Positions 11,801 to 19,299 of a stretch of 64,000 nucleotides of DNA are shown piece by piece. The stretch comes from Phlebotomus papatasi (taxonomy: Eukaryota; Arthropoda; Insecta; Diptera; Psychodidae). Position 1 is the stretch's first letter. Each line of letters opens with the position of its first letter. The notes beneath the pieces were generated by a model. That model ran no database searches and had not been told where the DNA came from. It saw only the letters and a program-made list of their open reading frames with translations. Both the position numbers and the translations under genes were made by a program. The stretch is from contig NC_077223.1 of assembly GCF_024763615.1 (NCBI RefSeq), positions 22,692,001 to 22,756,000 on the forward strand, written 5' to 3'.

Positions 11801-14547
11801 AACCAAAAATTCATGAAAATTCGAGAAACAAAAAATGTGGCCGGAATTGCAAGCTGGCCGGAATTTGGCTCACTTACCCTAAATATTTACTACATAGCAA
11901 ATAGCCGTAGACTTGCAAAAAATATTCTAGATTCCTTCAACCTTCTACTTTACAATTATGTACAGACATAAGAAAAAAATAACTTTAGGTAGTCATGAAA
12001 AATTATTTTCTTTATGGGACACCGGTGTTCCAATCATCCTTAAAGTGTTAATTAATATAGTCCCATGAGAGTAACCAGACATAAGTAATGGAAAATTATT
12101 TTATTACTTTTTAACTCTTTCCGGACCACAACATATCCAGCGAACGAATTTCAGTAAAACTCACTTAGTTGTAACTCTTAGTGGTCAAATATGATACTTT
12201 TACAGAGAAAGAATTTTTTCCTTGTCTGGGAAATTGGAAAACTCAAGGGTACTCTCGTCCCCAAAAGAACGCAAAGGATACAAACTTCAATTTTCCCAAA
12301 GCCAATATTATCGATTTTGTAAACTATTTGTGCGTGTCAAAGGACTCCTGTACGATGTTGATAACTAAAACCAGAAGAATTATTGACCAGTATCTTGTGG
12401 GATGTCCAGGAAGTGCTAAAAAAGACACCCAGCTCCTGCTTGTAAACAGATTCCTCATAATATTTTACACATAACACTTTAAAACACATTTCTCTCAACA
12501 CGATGTTATTGTAGACACATTAAACTTTCTCAAGAGCCAAAAAACACTTCCTAGACAATCAGAATTCATTAAAATAAGGAAAAACAGGATAAACTTCCCC
12601 AAAAGCAATCTCCGCTCTACCAAATGTCAAAATTATCGGCCATATTGGCAAAAATGTCGCTCCAAAAATGTCGTACGTAGAATTTTGTTACAAAAGGTTG
12701 GTGTCAAAAAGCAAATGGCGGACATTGGCGGGATAACCTTACATTTGACCTCTAGATTTTGGGGACGAGAGTACCCATAAAGTTTGAACAAGTTTTTTGA
12801 AAATTTAAGAAAAAATTGTTATTCGAATTTATGCAATCTGTAATTGTTAGTTATCATACTTATTAGCCCCGAGAGGTTTTTCCTTATTCTGGTCTAGAAA
12901 TATCAAAAAAGTCACAATATCTGAAAGGAAGCAGAAAATCGAAAATTCACGATTTTTGACCAAAAATATCTAAGCTCAGGAGTTAATTGGAATCCTGCAA
13001 AAAATATCCTAGATTTGAACATCCTTAGTTTATACTTATCCAGAAGAATCGGATTTTTATCGATTCTAAATAGTCTAAAAAAAATTGTTGTTTCCATGGG
13101 TACCCAGTGTCCCAAAGGAGACGAAAGAGTTAAGGGATTGTCATTGCGTCTAGGATCTAAAGGAAATGGTGTGTTATACGAGATAATTTGTAGTTTTCAT
13201 GGCTAAACGACATCCCCTACCAGTCTTTCAATTTCAAAGAATATTTCAATTTGAAAAAATGCAATTATTCTTGGAATTTTAACACCCTGAAATTGTCTTT
13301 TCAGCTTTGTATGATACTTTGGATAGTTTGACACAGAATATCATAAATTCCTTTTCGGGCCCTGCAAAGAGTTTCTATGAGAGGGAATTTAATTTCTTCA
13401 GCAAGATTACTGCGGTAAGTGGGGAAATTAGGGGTTTCCCCAAGGGACAGGCGAGGAAAAAGGCATGCCTTGAGGCTCTCAGTAAGATCAAGGTGCAAAC
13501 TGGATGCTATTTACCATCGAATCCTGAAGCTATGGTTCTGGACATTGACTATAACAGCGGAACTCCGATGCAGAGTGCAGCTAAAGCTCCGTATTTGGCA
13601 AGATTCCGTGTCTTACCTTGTGGGATATCCGAATTTGAGTCGATGGTGATGGAGGAGCAGGGAAATGTGGGACTAACGCAAACTGAAGCATCGTCAAATG
13701 TGTGGAAAGCAGCGATTTTCAAGGTGGGAGATGATGTGAGACAAGATATGCTGGCTCTACAAGTCATTACGATTTTTAAAAATATTTTCCGACAAGTTGG
13801 ACTTGATCTCTTTCTGTTTCCATATCGTGTGGTAGCCACGGCTCCAGGGGTGAGATAATAAGGCTCTTCTGTGGAGAGATTTGGGGAATAATTGATCTGT
13901 TATATTTTTTTCAGTGCGGAGTCATTGAATGCGTTCCAAATGCCAAATCACGCGATCAACTTGGAAGACAGACAGATTCTGGTCTCTATGAGTACTTTTT
14001 GCATCAGTATGGGGATGAAACTGGAAGGGATTTCCAGACAGCTCGGAGTAATTTTGTCAAATCCATGGCAGCATACTCGGTTATTGGGTATTTGCTGCAG
14101 ATCAAGGATCGTCACAATGGGAACATAATGATTGATACAGAAGGTCATATTATTCATATTGACTTTGGGTTTATGTTTGAATCATCTCCAGGTGGGAATA
14201 TAGGATTTGAGACGGACATGAAGATTACCGATGAGATGGTAATGGTGATGGGAGGAAAGATGGATGCTCCGGCTTTTAAGTGGTTCTGTGAACTCTGTGT
14301 CCAGTCATTCCTGGCAGTTCGTCCATATCAGGATGCCATTGTGTCTTTGGTGTCACTAATGCTGGACACAGGACTACCATGCTTCCGTGGACAAACAATA
14401 AATCTTCTGAAGCAGAGATTTGTGCCCAATAAGAGCAACAAGGAAGCTGCAGCTCATATGCTGGCGATCATTCGGAATTCATACCAGAATTTCCGTACTC
14501 GCACCTATGACATGATTCAGTACTACCAAAACCAGATACCCTACTAA
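1870..14547 (+). CDS. PI4KA: Phosphatidylinositol 4-kinase III alpha, C-terminal 1483 residues (seven exons, 5' end outside window)
   Basis: This enzyme phosphorylates phosphatidylinositol at position 4 and makes the plasma-membrane PI4P pool; in animals it works with EFR3, TTC7 and FAM126. Exons: 1870-2840, 2906-3454, 3513-3772, 7464-8836, 8896-9016, 13305-13849, 13915-14547. Together they give 4452 nt, exactly 1484 codons with TAA at 14545. The first exons carry the alpha-solenoid region (for example VLIVEQLGCM and WAPKLIRSHLQEY). The exon at 7464 carries the helical domain (LITWYNP, VQALRYD). The last two carry the PI3/4-kinase fold: ATP lysine in AAIFKVGDD, catalytic loop DRHNGN at 14107, HIDFG, and the terminal MIQYYQNQIPY typical of the family. 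Nothing in the catalytic core is missing. Introns of 3.7 and 4.3 kb are swollen by repeats. Identification rests on family knowledge and is strong; only the N-terminal extent is unknown. Confidence 0.96.
2906..3454 (+). CDS. PI4KA: PI4KA exon
   Basis: It follows a 65-bp intron (GT 2841, AG 2904-2905). It encodes VNF/VYFNHTHKQIQ-like and LVDKFPDLLW-like solenoid segments and WAPKLIRSHLQEY, which is highly conserved in animal PI4KA. The donor GT is at 3455; two bases are left over and complete an Arg codon in the next exon. Confidence 0.92.
3513..3772 (+). CDS. PI4KA: PI4KA exon
   Basis: Acceptor AG at 3511-3512, donor GTGAGT at 3773. It encodes YNSPNTNDTSQF through GLNRKLIHAV. A 3.7-kb intron follows, holding the 51-bp minisatellite and other repeats. 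Confidence 0.9.
3930..4072. repeat. Dispersed repeat C, copy 1
   Basis: It matches 10620-10768 (CAGAATTCCAAGACCTTTCC and GCTCTCTAGAG-like blocks). Copy 1 leads straight into the minisatellite; copy 2 leads into a TTAA element. Confidence 0.6.
4064..5148. repeat. Minisatellite of 51-bp units (about 21 copies) in a PI4KA intron
   Basis: The unit reads roughly CACAGAAAATTTCCCTTTGC, then TCCAAAGRACGAAACTAAAA, then ACTTCCCAAAA. Because 51 is a multiple of 3, open frames run through the array on both strands in 17-residue repeats; these are not genes. A three-unit block (about 153 bp, with TTTCTCTTTACTCC and CACATAAAATTCCCTATTGC variants) occurs twice, near 4473-4620 and 4627-4770, showing higher-order duplication. 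Confidence 0.95.
5474..5499. repeat. Perfect hairpin (10-bp stem, 6-nt loop)
   Basis: AGCTGAGATT, loop CTTTAC, AATCTCAGCT. The left arm motif TAGCTGAGATTCTTTACA recurs at 6431 and, diverged, near 27450, so this looks like the end of a repeated element rather than a regulatory site. Confidence 0.6.
6611..6660 (+). other. Hammerhead-like CTGANGA/GAAA motif with a 5-bp stem
   Basis: At 6622 CTGAGGA is followed by GGCGT, a 5-nt loop, ACGCC and GAAA, the order of the hammerhead ribozyme core. There is one extra A before the stem, and no convincing GUH cleavage triplet or stem I. Such motifs are known from Penelope-like and some other retroelements, so it may mark the end of a dead element. Confidence 0.3.
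7185..7395. repeat. Dispersed repeat B, copy 2 (empty site)
   Basis: It matches 1143-1197 joined to 1705-1830 and carries an intact TTAA at 7237-7240 where copy 1 has a 511-bp insertion. Confidence 0.65.
7464..8836 (+). CDS. PI4KA: PI4KA exon (helical region)
   Basis: I chose the acceptor AG at 7462-7463 over the one at 7473-7474 because the longer version keeps the family spacing between LIHAV and the conserved ECWQW. The exon carries AIGCRFKLLQCGLSLL, KFWQTM..KKYL, LITWYNP and PQLVQALRYD. Donor GTGAGT at 8837. It runs 457 codons plus two leading bases. Confidence 0.93.
8896..9016 (+). CDS. PI4KA: PI4KA exon (short)
   Basis: Acceptor AG at 8894-8895, donor GTGAGT at 9017. It encodes MGYIAEFIKHISKRSQIV..HQLIWNMQTN, continuing ALRYDT from the previous exon exactly as in other animals. 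One base (A) is left over and completes a Thr codon at 13305. Confidence 0.92.
9040..10109. mobile_element. 1.07-kb TA-flanked TIR element D, copy 1
   Basis: Ends GGGGAAAGGCTCATAATTTT and, inverted, GGGTAAAGGCTCATAATTTG, about 26 bp, inside a TA duplication (9040-9041, 10108-10109). Body 9042-10107. No coding frame. It matches 28533-29599 along its whole length in the same orientation. TA duplication and size suggest a non-autonomous Tc1/mariner-type element. Confidence 0.8.
10174..10422. mobile_element. MITE family E (CACTGAG ends), copy 1
   Basis: Body 10176-10420 with ends CACTGCG.. and ..TCTCAGTG inside TA. Inside are paired blocks such as GTGTAAAA and AGGATAACTTTAACCCC. Other copies: 53987-54240, 61575-62295 (split by a SINE) and 62711-62972. 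Confidence 0.8.
10620..10768. repeat. Dispersed repeat C, copy 2
   Basis: It matches 3930-4072, including CAAGAATTCCAAGACCTTTCC-like text and the final TTTGAAAAAC. Confidence 0.6.
10775..11790. mobile_element. TTAA-flanked element F, copy 1 (left arm of a 2.3-kb inverted pair)
   Basis: Body 10779-11786 between TTAA 10775-10778 and TTAA 11787-11790. Ends CTCTTTCGTCTC and, inverted, CTCTTTTCGGATC. It is nearly identical, inverted, to 12115-13129. The TTAA duplications point to the piggyBac superfamily. A reverse-strand frame 11720-11418 (VKYDTFVEKEF, YSRPQKNAKDTNF) is shared with the other copy, but I recognise no transposase motif. Confidence 0.8.
11794..11880. mobile_element. Fragment of MITE family G (AGGGTAAGTGTGCC ends)
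   Basis: It matches the right ends of 50404-50829 and 60137-60559 (TGGCCGGAATTGCAAGCTGG..CACTTACCCT). Only this end is present. Confidence 0.65.
11881..12060. repeat. Dispersed repeat H, copy 1
   Basis: It matches 16315-16436 (first part) and 42818-42995 (AATATTTACTACATA..GACACCGGTGTTCCAATC). Here it sits between the two inverted TTAA elements. Confidence 0.65.
12111..13133. mobile_element. TTAA-flanked element F, copy 2 (right arm)
   Basis: Body 12115-13129 between TTAA 12111-12114 and TTAA 13130-13133. It is the inverted near-copy of 10779-11786. The matching forward frame 12181-12474 differs from copy 1 at several residues. Confidence 0.8.
13305..13849 (+). CDS. PI4KA: PI4KA exon (kinase N-lobe)
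   Basis: Acceptor AG at 13303-13304, donor GTGAGA at 13850. It carries SGPAKSFYEREFNFF, KACLEALSKIKVQ, PMQSAAKAPYLARF and the nucleotide-binding stretch AAIFKVGDDVRQDML. It ends in phase 0 after VVATAPG. Confidence 0.95.
13915..14547 (+). CDS. PI4KA: PI4KA last exon (kinase C-lobe and stop)
   Basis: Acceptor AG at 13913-13914. It opens CGVIECVPNA, then LQIKDRHNGNIM (catalytic loop), HIDFGFMFESSPGG (metal-binding DFG), LMLDTGLPCFRGQT, and ends MIQYYQNQIPY with TAA at 14545-14547. A canonical AATAAA does not follow closely. A large insertion begins 189 bp downstream. Confidence 0.96.
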   Translation, partial: CGVIECVPNAKSRDQLGRQTDSGLYEYFLHQYGDETGRDFQTARSNFVKSMAAYSVIGYLLQIKDRHNGNIMIDTEGHIIHIDFGFMFESSPGGNIGFETDMKITDEMVMVMGGKMDAPAFKWFCELCVQSFLAVRPYQDAIVSLVSLMLDTGLPCFRGQTINLLKQRFVPNKSNKEAAAHMLAIIRNSYQNFRTRTYDMIQYYQNQIPY

Positions 14548-15241
14548 ATGCTGGATCTACAGCAACATAATTTATTGCATTGTGATCATAAATTCATGTA
14601 TTATTCTCTTTGTTCATGTGGTAAAGTTCGTTGAATGTTGAATTTATTTTTTTTAATTCCAATCAGCGCCATCTGCTAGTCGTGGAATTTGAGGTTATGT
14701 CTTATGTCATTTGACTTGTTTTTTTGGGAAGCCCATAGAGATGTGCGCCAAGCCTTTTACCCACTCGGCGTGAGCCGCCGAAAGTTTTGCTTAGCCGCCG
14801 CCGCCAAAAATTTTTAATGCGCGCCGCGGCGAATTTTGTTTATATTTCAATTCAACTCAGTAATTTTTCTGACAATACCCATAATAGATAATTTTCATTC
14901 TTACAAAAAAAATGTATAGTTACGATAGTTAGTTATTATACTTTCTATTGGCAAGAGGTTTTTGCTTAAAAAAATTGGATATAAGGTAAAGTATCCTCGA
15001 GTCGACCGCCTCTCGAGTCGACCGCCTCTCGAGTCGACCACCCTGGGTTCCTCAAGTCGACCGGTGGAAATATTTATTTAATTTATTTACATTTACAATA
15101 ATATTTAGCGAATGGTTTAACATCATAGGGCCAATTATTTCATAATTAATTCAAATAAGTGAAAATATCATAGAAATTGACCATAAAACCCTGAAAAAAA
15201 AATCATAAATTGGCGCAGCGTTAAAGTATTTCTTAAATAAA

Positions 15242-15458
15242 AATTTGTAGACCTGACCCAACCGACATGACATTTAAACTGACGATTTGACGGAGTTTCC
15301 GCGAGGCGGCGCTCCACGACGGACGAGGACTGACGAACCAACGGAGGGCGACAGAACGAGAGTGGACGTGGACACGTTAACACCTAATAAAGTAGAGAGT
15401 CCAAAGTATTGAGCGTTTTTTGAGTGAATTGAGTGAAAAATGAGGAAGTCTACAAATT
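15242..15458 (+). mobile_element. Solo LTR of the Ty3/gypsy element
   Basis: 209 bp, 15246-15454, begins TGTAGAC and ends GTCTACA, flanked by AATT on both sides (15242-15245, 15455-15458), a normal 4-bp Ty3/gypsy target duplication. It matches the 5' LTR of the element at 19298-23602, in the opposite direction. AATAAA lies at 15386-15391. It is what remains after recombination between two LTRs. Confidence 0.9.
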
Positions 15459-15629
15459 CGCAATTTTTCATCAAATTATGGCATACTTTTTTAAATTCTT
15501 GACTTTTTTTCTTAAGGAATTATTTCAATTATTACCCTTACAGATTACTTGAGAATTCAAATTTTGAGTCCAAATATAAGTTGAGAACTTTATCTTTATT
15601 ACTGTGCAAAGATTTTAGTTCCATGACTA

Positions 15630-15742
15630 ATGGCGTCTACACACTAGAGAAATTTATGTCCATATTGAAGCAAATTCCCTACATTTGTGCATGAAAAACT
15701 TTTCAATATGGACATAAATCTCTCTAGTGTGTAGAGGTCATA
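15630..15742. mobile_element. Short palindromic MITE
   Basis: GTCTACACACTAGAGA..ATTTATGTCCATATTGAA on the left is mirrored by TTCAATATGGACATAAAT..TCTCTAGTGTGTAGA on the right, with a loop of about 30 bp. Confidence 0.65.
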
Positions 15743-16314
15743 AGTTAACGATTAATTTTATGTATTAAAATTGAGAGTGCAATTCAAATATAATGTTCCT
15801 CAATTCGACCGGTCAACGAATCATAGCAAGTGAAGCTTTTTCCACTTGAATGTTGTTCTACTTCTGAATGAATTCATTAAAGTAAGTTTCCCTATTTATT
15901 ATAATGAATAACTAAATTTTAAGTGCTATTTATGATGTATTATACAAGCCAAAGTTAAATCAGTGACTTTTTAGTTTTGTGATTTGTTTAATTTTAAGAA
16001 AAATTGGTGGTCGAGTAGAGGAATACTGATATTGAAGTGGCCGAGTAGAGGAACACTTCGCATTTTTGAAACATTTTAATTTTTTTATAATTTAAAACTA
16101 TATTACGACTAAATGAAGTTCACAATTAGATAGATAAGGATATATTCTATAGTTTTAGGTAAAACCCCTATCAAAAAACATAAATTATAACTGTTTTTTC
16201 ATAATTTTTTCACAAAATCTATCCTTAAGTGGTCGACATAAGATACTTTACCTTATTATAAAAAAAATAATAAAAATCATTCATCAATGCGGTAGTTTGA
16301 AAATTATTCACTTT

Positions 16315-16436
16315 TGTGCTTCAATATTTACTAGATAGCAAATAGCTGTACATCTGCAAAAATATTATGGATTTCTACAACTTTTTACTTTACGATTACG
16401 TATAAACATTAAAAAAAAATAACTTTAGATACAGAG
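16315..16436. repeat. Dispersed repeat H, partial copy
   Basis: It matches 11881-11990 and 42818-42930 with about one change in six bases by eye. Confidence 0.55.
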
Positions 16437-16505
16437 AAATCGTCAATCAGAGCAAATGACACTCAAATCATCCAGTTTTTTCTCAGTGGAAATAGGAAAA
16501 ATTCC

Positions 16506-16578
16506 TGCCTCCACCCAGAATCGAACTAGAGACCTCTCGTTAACTAGACGAGTGCTCTACCAACTGAGCTATAGAGGC
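16506..16578 (-). tRNA. tRNA-like gene or SINE head, folds as tRNA with anticodon AGT
   Basis: On the minus strand 73 nt fold fully: acceptor GCCTCTA/TGGAGGC, D stem GCTC/GAGC with GG in the loop, anticodon stem CTCGT/ACGAG with loop CTAGTTA, 5-nt variable loop, T stem TCTAG/CTGGG with TTCGATT. The anticodon by position is AGT (Thr), but position 37 is T rather than a purine and the body resembles tRNA-Lys. It sits inside a transposon. I think a SINE-derived or dead copy is more likely than a working tRNA gene. Confidence 0.55.
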
Positions 16579-17630
16579 TACATGCTCTGCTTGACTTGCT
16601 ACACGACCTTTAGCCAATTGCATTGTGCACTGTAATTGCTTACTCTCGGGGTTGCGAGATTTGGAAACGATGTGGTGAGTACAAACGAGCAGTAAAACAT
16701 CAGATTTGAGAAGTGACTAAATTTACAACTTTAAAAGTAGTAGAATATTCATGAAAGTTTCGATCTTTATGGATAGAAAAATTAAAACCATTTTTAGAAA
16801 GATTTGTATGTTTTACTTATCAAATTTAATTTTTTGCTGACCAAATATATTTTTTTACTTCTCATTTGTTTTTGTCTTCATTGACGCTTCTAGGGGCAGG
16901 GGGCAGCTGCCCCCCTGCCCCTAGCTGGGTACGCCCATTGATTACGTTCACCAGTTTCATTTTTATTGATGATTTTCGGTTCGTAAAAAGTGCCCCGTCG
17001 TTAAAGGGTTAAGATTTTAAACATTTTTTAAAATAATGTTTTAATCAAGTGCATCGAATTCAACATTTCTTACCAAATATTCCAACTGTTATCAAATTTT
17101 CATCGAGAAATATTTTTGTTTGTAGATAAACAATTTTTCTATTGGATATTGAATTTGAGTTTATAATTCCAGATAAAATTATTTTCATTTTTACGTTTAC
17201 GGATTTCAAAAATTTTTGTTAATATTTTTATTGAATCTGTCTTTTTGTAAAATCATAAAAATGTTGTGCCTAAAGTTGACAGATTGTTTTCTATATGTTT
17301 TGTTGTTACTTTTTTTTAAATAGGTTTCCATGATTAGTAATTCTAGCAAAAAAAAAATTGAGGAAAGTCGATAATTTATGTGGATTGTAATCGAAAAATA
17401 TTAAGAAAAAAAATCTGACGCGCCTAGCTGAGCCGCAGCCGATTGCCTCAGTAGGCGCGCCGGCGCGCAGCCAGCCGCCGATAATTTTTAAATGTTAGCC
17501 ACCGTCGCCGAAATTTTCTCGGCGCACATCTCTAAGCCCAATTGTGAATTGTGACGCTTTTGTTTATATCGCCCAAAAAGTGCACTATTTGCAGTGGTTT
17601 TGAGTAAATTTCTAATCAAATTTCTTCATC

Positions 17631-17994
17631 ATGTCCAAGGCTCACCCACCAGAATTGAAAAAGTAAGTTATAATAATAATGAAAGCTTTTAGGAGAGATT
17701 TTCCAAAGTCTAACCTCACTTTCAAACGTTTCTCAGGTTCATGGACAAGAGGATGAGTCTCAAGCTCAATGGGGGCCGTACCATCAATGGTATTCTCAGG
17801 GGATTTGATCCTTTCATGAACGTTGTCATTGATGAGACCATGGAGGAGTGTAGAGATGGTTCCCGGAACAACATAGGCATGGTGGTAAGTTTTCATTAAA
17901 GAATTTGTAACGATGTCACTCCTGAAATCTTTGTGTCTTCCAGGTTGTCCGAGGGAACAGCATTATAATGGTGGAGGCACTTGATAGAATATAA
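17631..17994 (+). CDS. SNRPG: Small nuclear ribonucleoprotein G (Sm protein G), complete
   Basis: SmG is one of seven subunits of the Sm ring that assembles on U1, U2, U4 and U5 snRNAs. Exons 17631-17662, 17737-17884 and 17944-17994 give 76 aa, the same length as the human protein. It starts MSKAHPPELKKFMDK. The Sm1 motif includes the turn NGGRTINGILRGFDPFMN, and the Sm2 motif is IRGN-like (VVRGNSIIM). All splice sites are GT-AG (donors at 17663 and 17885, acceptors at 17736 and 17943). An AATAAA lies at 18032-18037. It is in the same direction as PI4KA. A reverse-strand open frame over exon 2 is a shadow of this gene. Confidence 0.97.
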
Positions 17995-18031
17995 GATTTA
18001 CAGAATTATAAATTATAATTTACGCAAGACG

Positions 18032-18037
18032 AATAAA
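18032..18037 (+). terminator. SNRPG: Polyadenylation signal of SNRPG
   Basis: A canonical AATAAA lies 38 bp after the SNRPG stop codon, the usual place for the cleavage signal of a short 3' UTR. Confidence 0.6.
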
Positions 18038-18954
18038 CAGAGAATACTGTATCAGTTTTGTAAAAATTGCGACTTATACTAAGACGCCGGGAGTTGTAAG
18101 TAAAATGCAAAATGTAATTTAATTTGAAACCATTTGAAGTAGGAAATATAAGCATTTCATGTGACTTAAGCTGTCTATACACTAGGAAAAATATGGATGA
18201 GTGGCCATTCAATAATATTGATAAAAAACTTCAATTATTGAAGAGAATTATTGAAGAAAATGCCTCCACACGGCCTCCTTGCCTTCTTGCGGCTTGAGAT
18301 TCTTTTTCGAGAAAATTTATCATTTTGCTCCTGGAAAACTTTGGAAAGTGTTTGTCGAAGTTCATTGGGATAGTATTGAGTGAATTTTAGTGGAAAATTT
18401 GCCAAAAATGCAAGAGAGGAGTGTTTTTCTACAGATTTTGTGCCAGGTGGAATCTAAATAAATTTTAGAAAAGTTCTTTATGATTTTTCTTTAAAAATTG
18501 CCGCAAGTGATCCCTTGCGTGCATCATTGAAGAGTCCTTTGTAACTATTATTCCATATTCCAAATTCTAACACGATCGAAAAAGGAGAAAATTGAAAGAT
18601 TTCATAATGTTTTCTAAAGTCTCGAAATAAGAGAAAAATTGAAGCTTTCAAAAATTGACGCATTTAAAGGCATGTCACTTTCGCCATAATTCTCCTCAAT
18701 CATTTGCAAAAACACTTTCAATTTGTTCTTTTAAGGCTTTTATACACTAACAATCAAGAAAATTACATCTGCAGAACGTCAAACTCCCATATAATATGCA
18801 TATGGCAGGAAGTGCCACTTGGTCCTTCCGAGTGCATTTTTTTGTTTTTGCAATATATTTACATTAATATTTAATTTTTATTAAAAATTTTATAACGAAA
18901 AAATAGCCAAATAAATTCTGCACGCATTCAATCAGGCCTCCACACGAAATGATA

Positions 18955-19299
18955 TACAGTACACTCTCTCAAATTCGGGCATATGGGACCGAAATGTCAG
19001 CCGAATTAGACAGAAATTCGGGCGACAAACTTTTTGAAATGCAACGATTTTTTATTCATGTGCATATAGATATTGAGTTTACACACTCATATATAATGTA
19101 AATTGCATGAAAATCCCTCAATAATGCAAAATCATCATCAAAACTAAGACAAACCATGCCAAATTTGAGCATATTTGATTCATTTGATGATCATAATCAA
19201 ACTTGAAAAATGACAACAAACTTTTTTCAAATGTAACCGCTGCTCGAATTAAAAAGTAGCCCGATCTTAAAAGAGCCGAATTTGCGAGAGTCTACTGTA
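18955..19299. mobile_element. MITE family I (CAGTAGACTCTC ends), copy 1
   Basis: Body 18957-19297, ends CAGTACACTCTCTCAAATTC and, inverted, CAGTAGACTCTCGCAAATTC, inside TA. 341 bp, non-coding. The CAGT ends and TA duplication are like pogo/Tigger-type elements. It abuts the broken 3' end of the gypsy element. Full copies: 24734-25069 and 30729-31070. Confidence 0.85.

Larger units (their letters stand above)
14982..16255. mobile_element. TA-flanked TIR element nested in the hAT-like element
   Basis: Body 14984-16253, ends AGGTAAAGTATC/GATACTTTACCT inside TA. Near the left end CTCGAGTCGACCGCCT repeats three times. It carries the solo LTR 15246-15454 and the palindrome 15630-15742. No coding frame. 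Confidence 0.7.
14730..17540. mobile_element. hAT-like TIR element with nested insertions
   Basis: Body 14736-17534, ends TAGAGATGTGCGCC and its exact complement GGCGCACATCTCTA, followed on both sides by GC-rich GCCGCC subterminal repeats. The flanks repeat AGCCCA (14730-14735, 17535-17540); read with one base shifted, it is an 8-bp duplication with one mismatch, as hAT elements make. No transposase frame. It contains element 14984-16253, a solo LTR, a short palindromic MITE, repeat H and a tRNA-like sequence. A partial GC-rich relative lies at 27470-27610. Confidence 0.75.

Noticed and set aside
11418..12474. Conserved 100-residue frame in the paired TTAA elements as a gene
   Set aside because: It is conserved because the arms are copies; no DDD transposase motif is visible and it is much shorter than a piggyBac transposase. 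Kept only as an observation.
17642..17896. Reverse-strand open frame over SNRPG
   Set aside because: It is antisense to exon 2 of SNRPG, which is fully explained by the forward gene.
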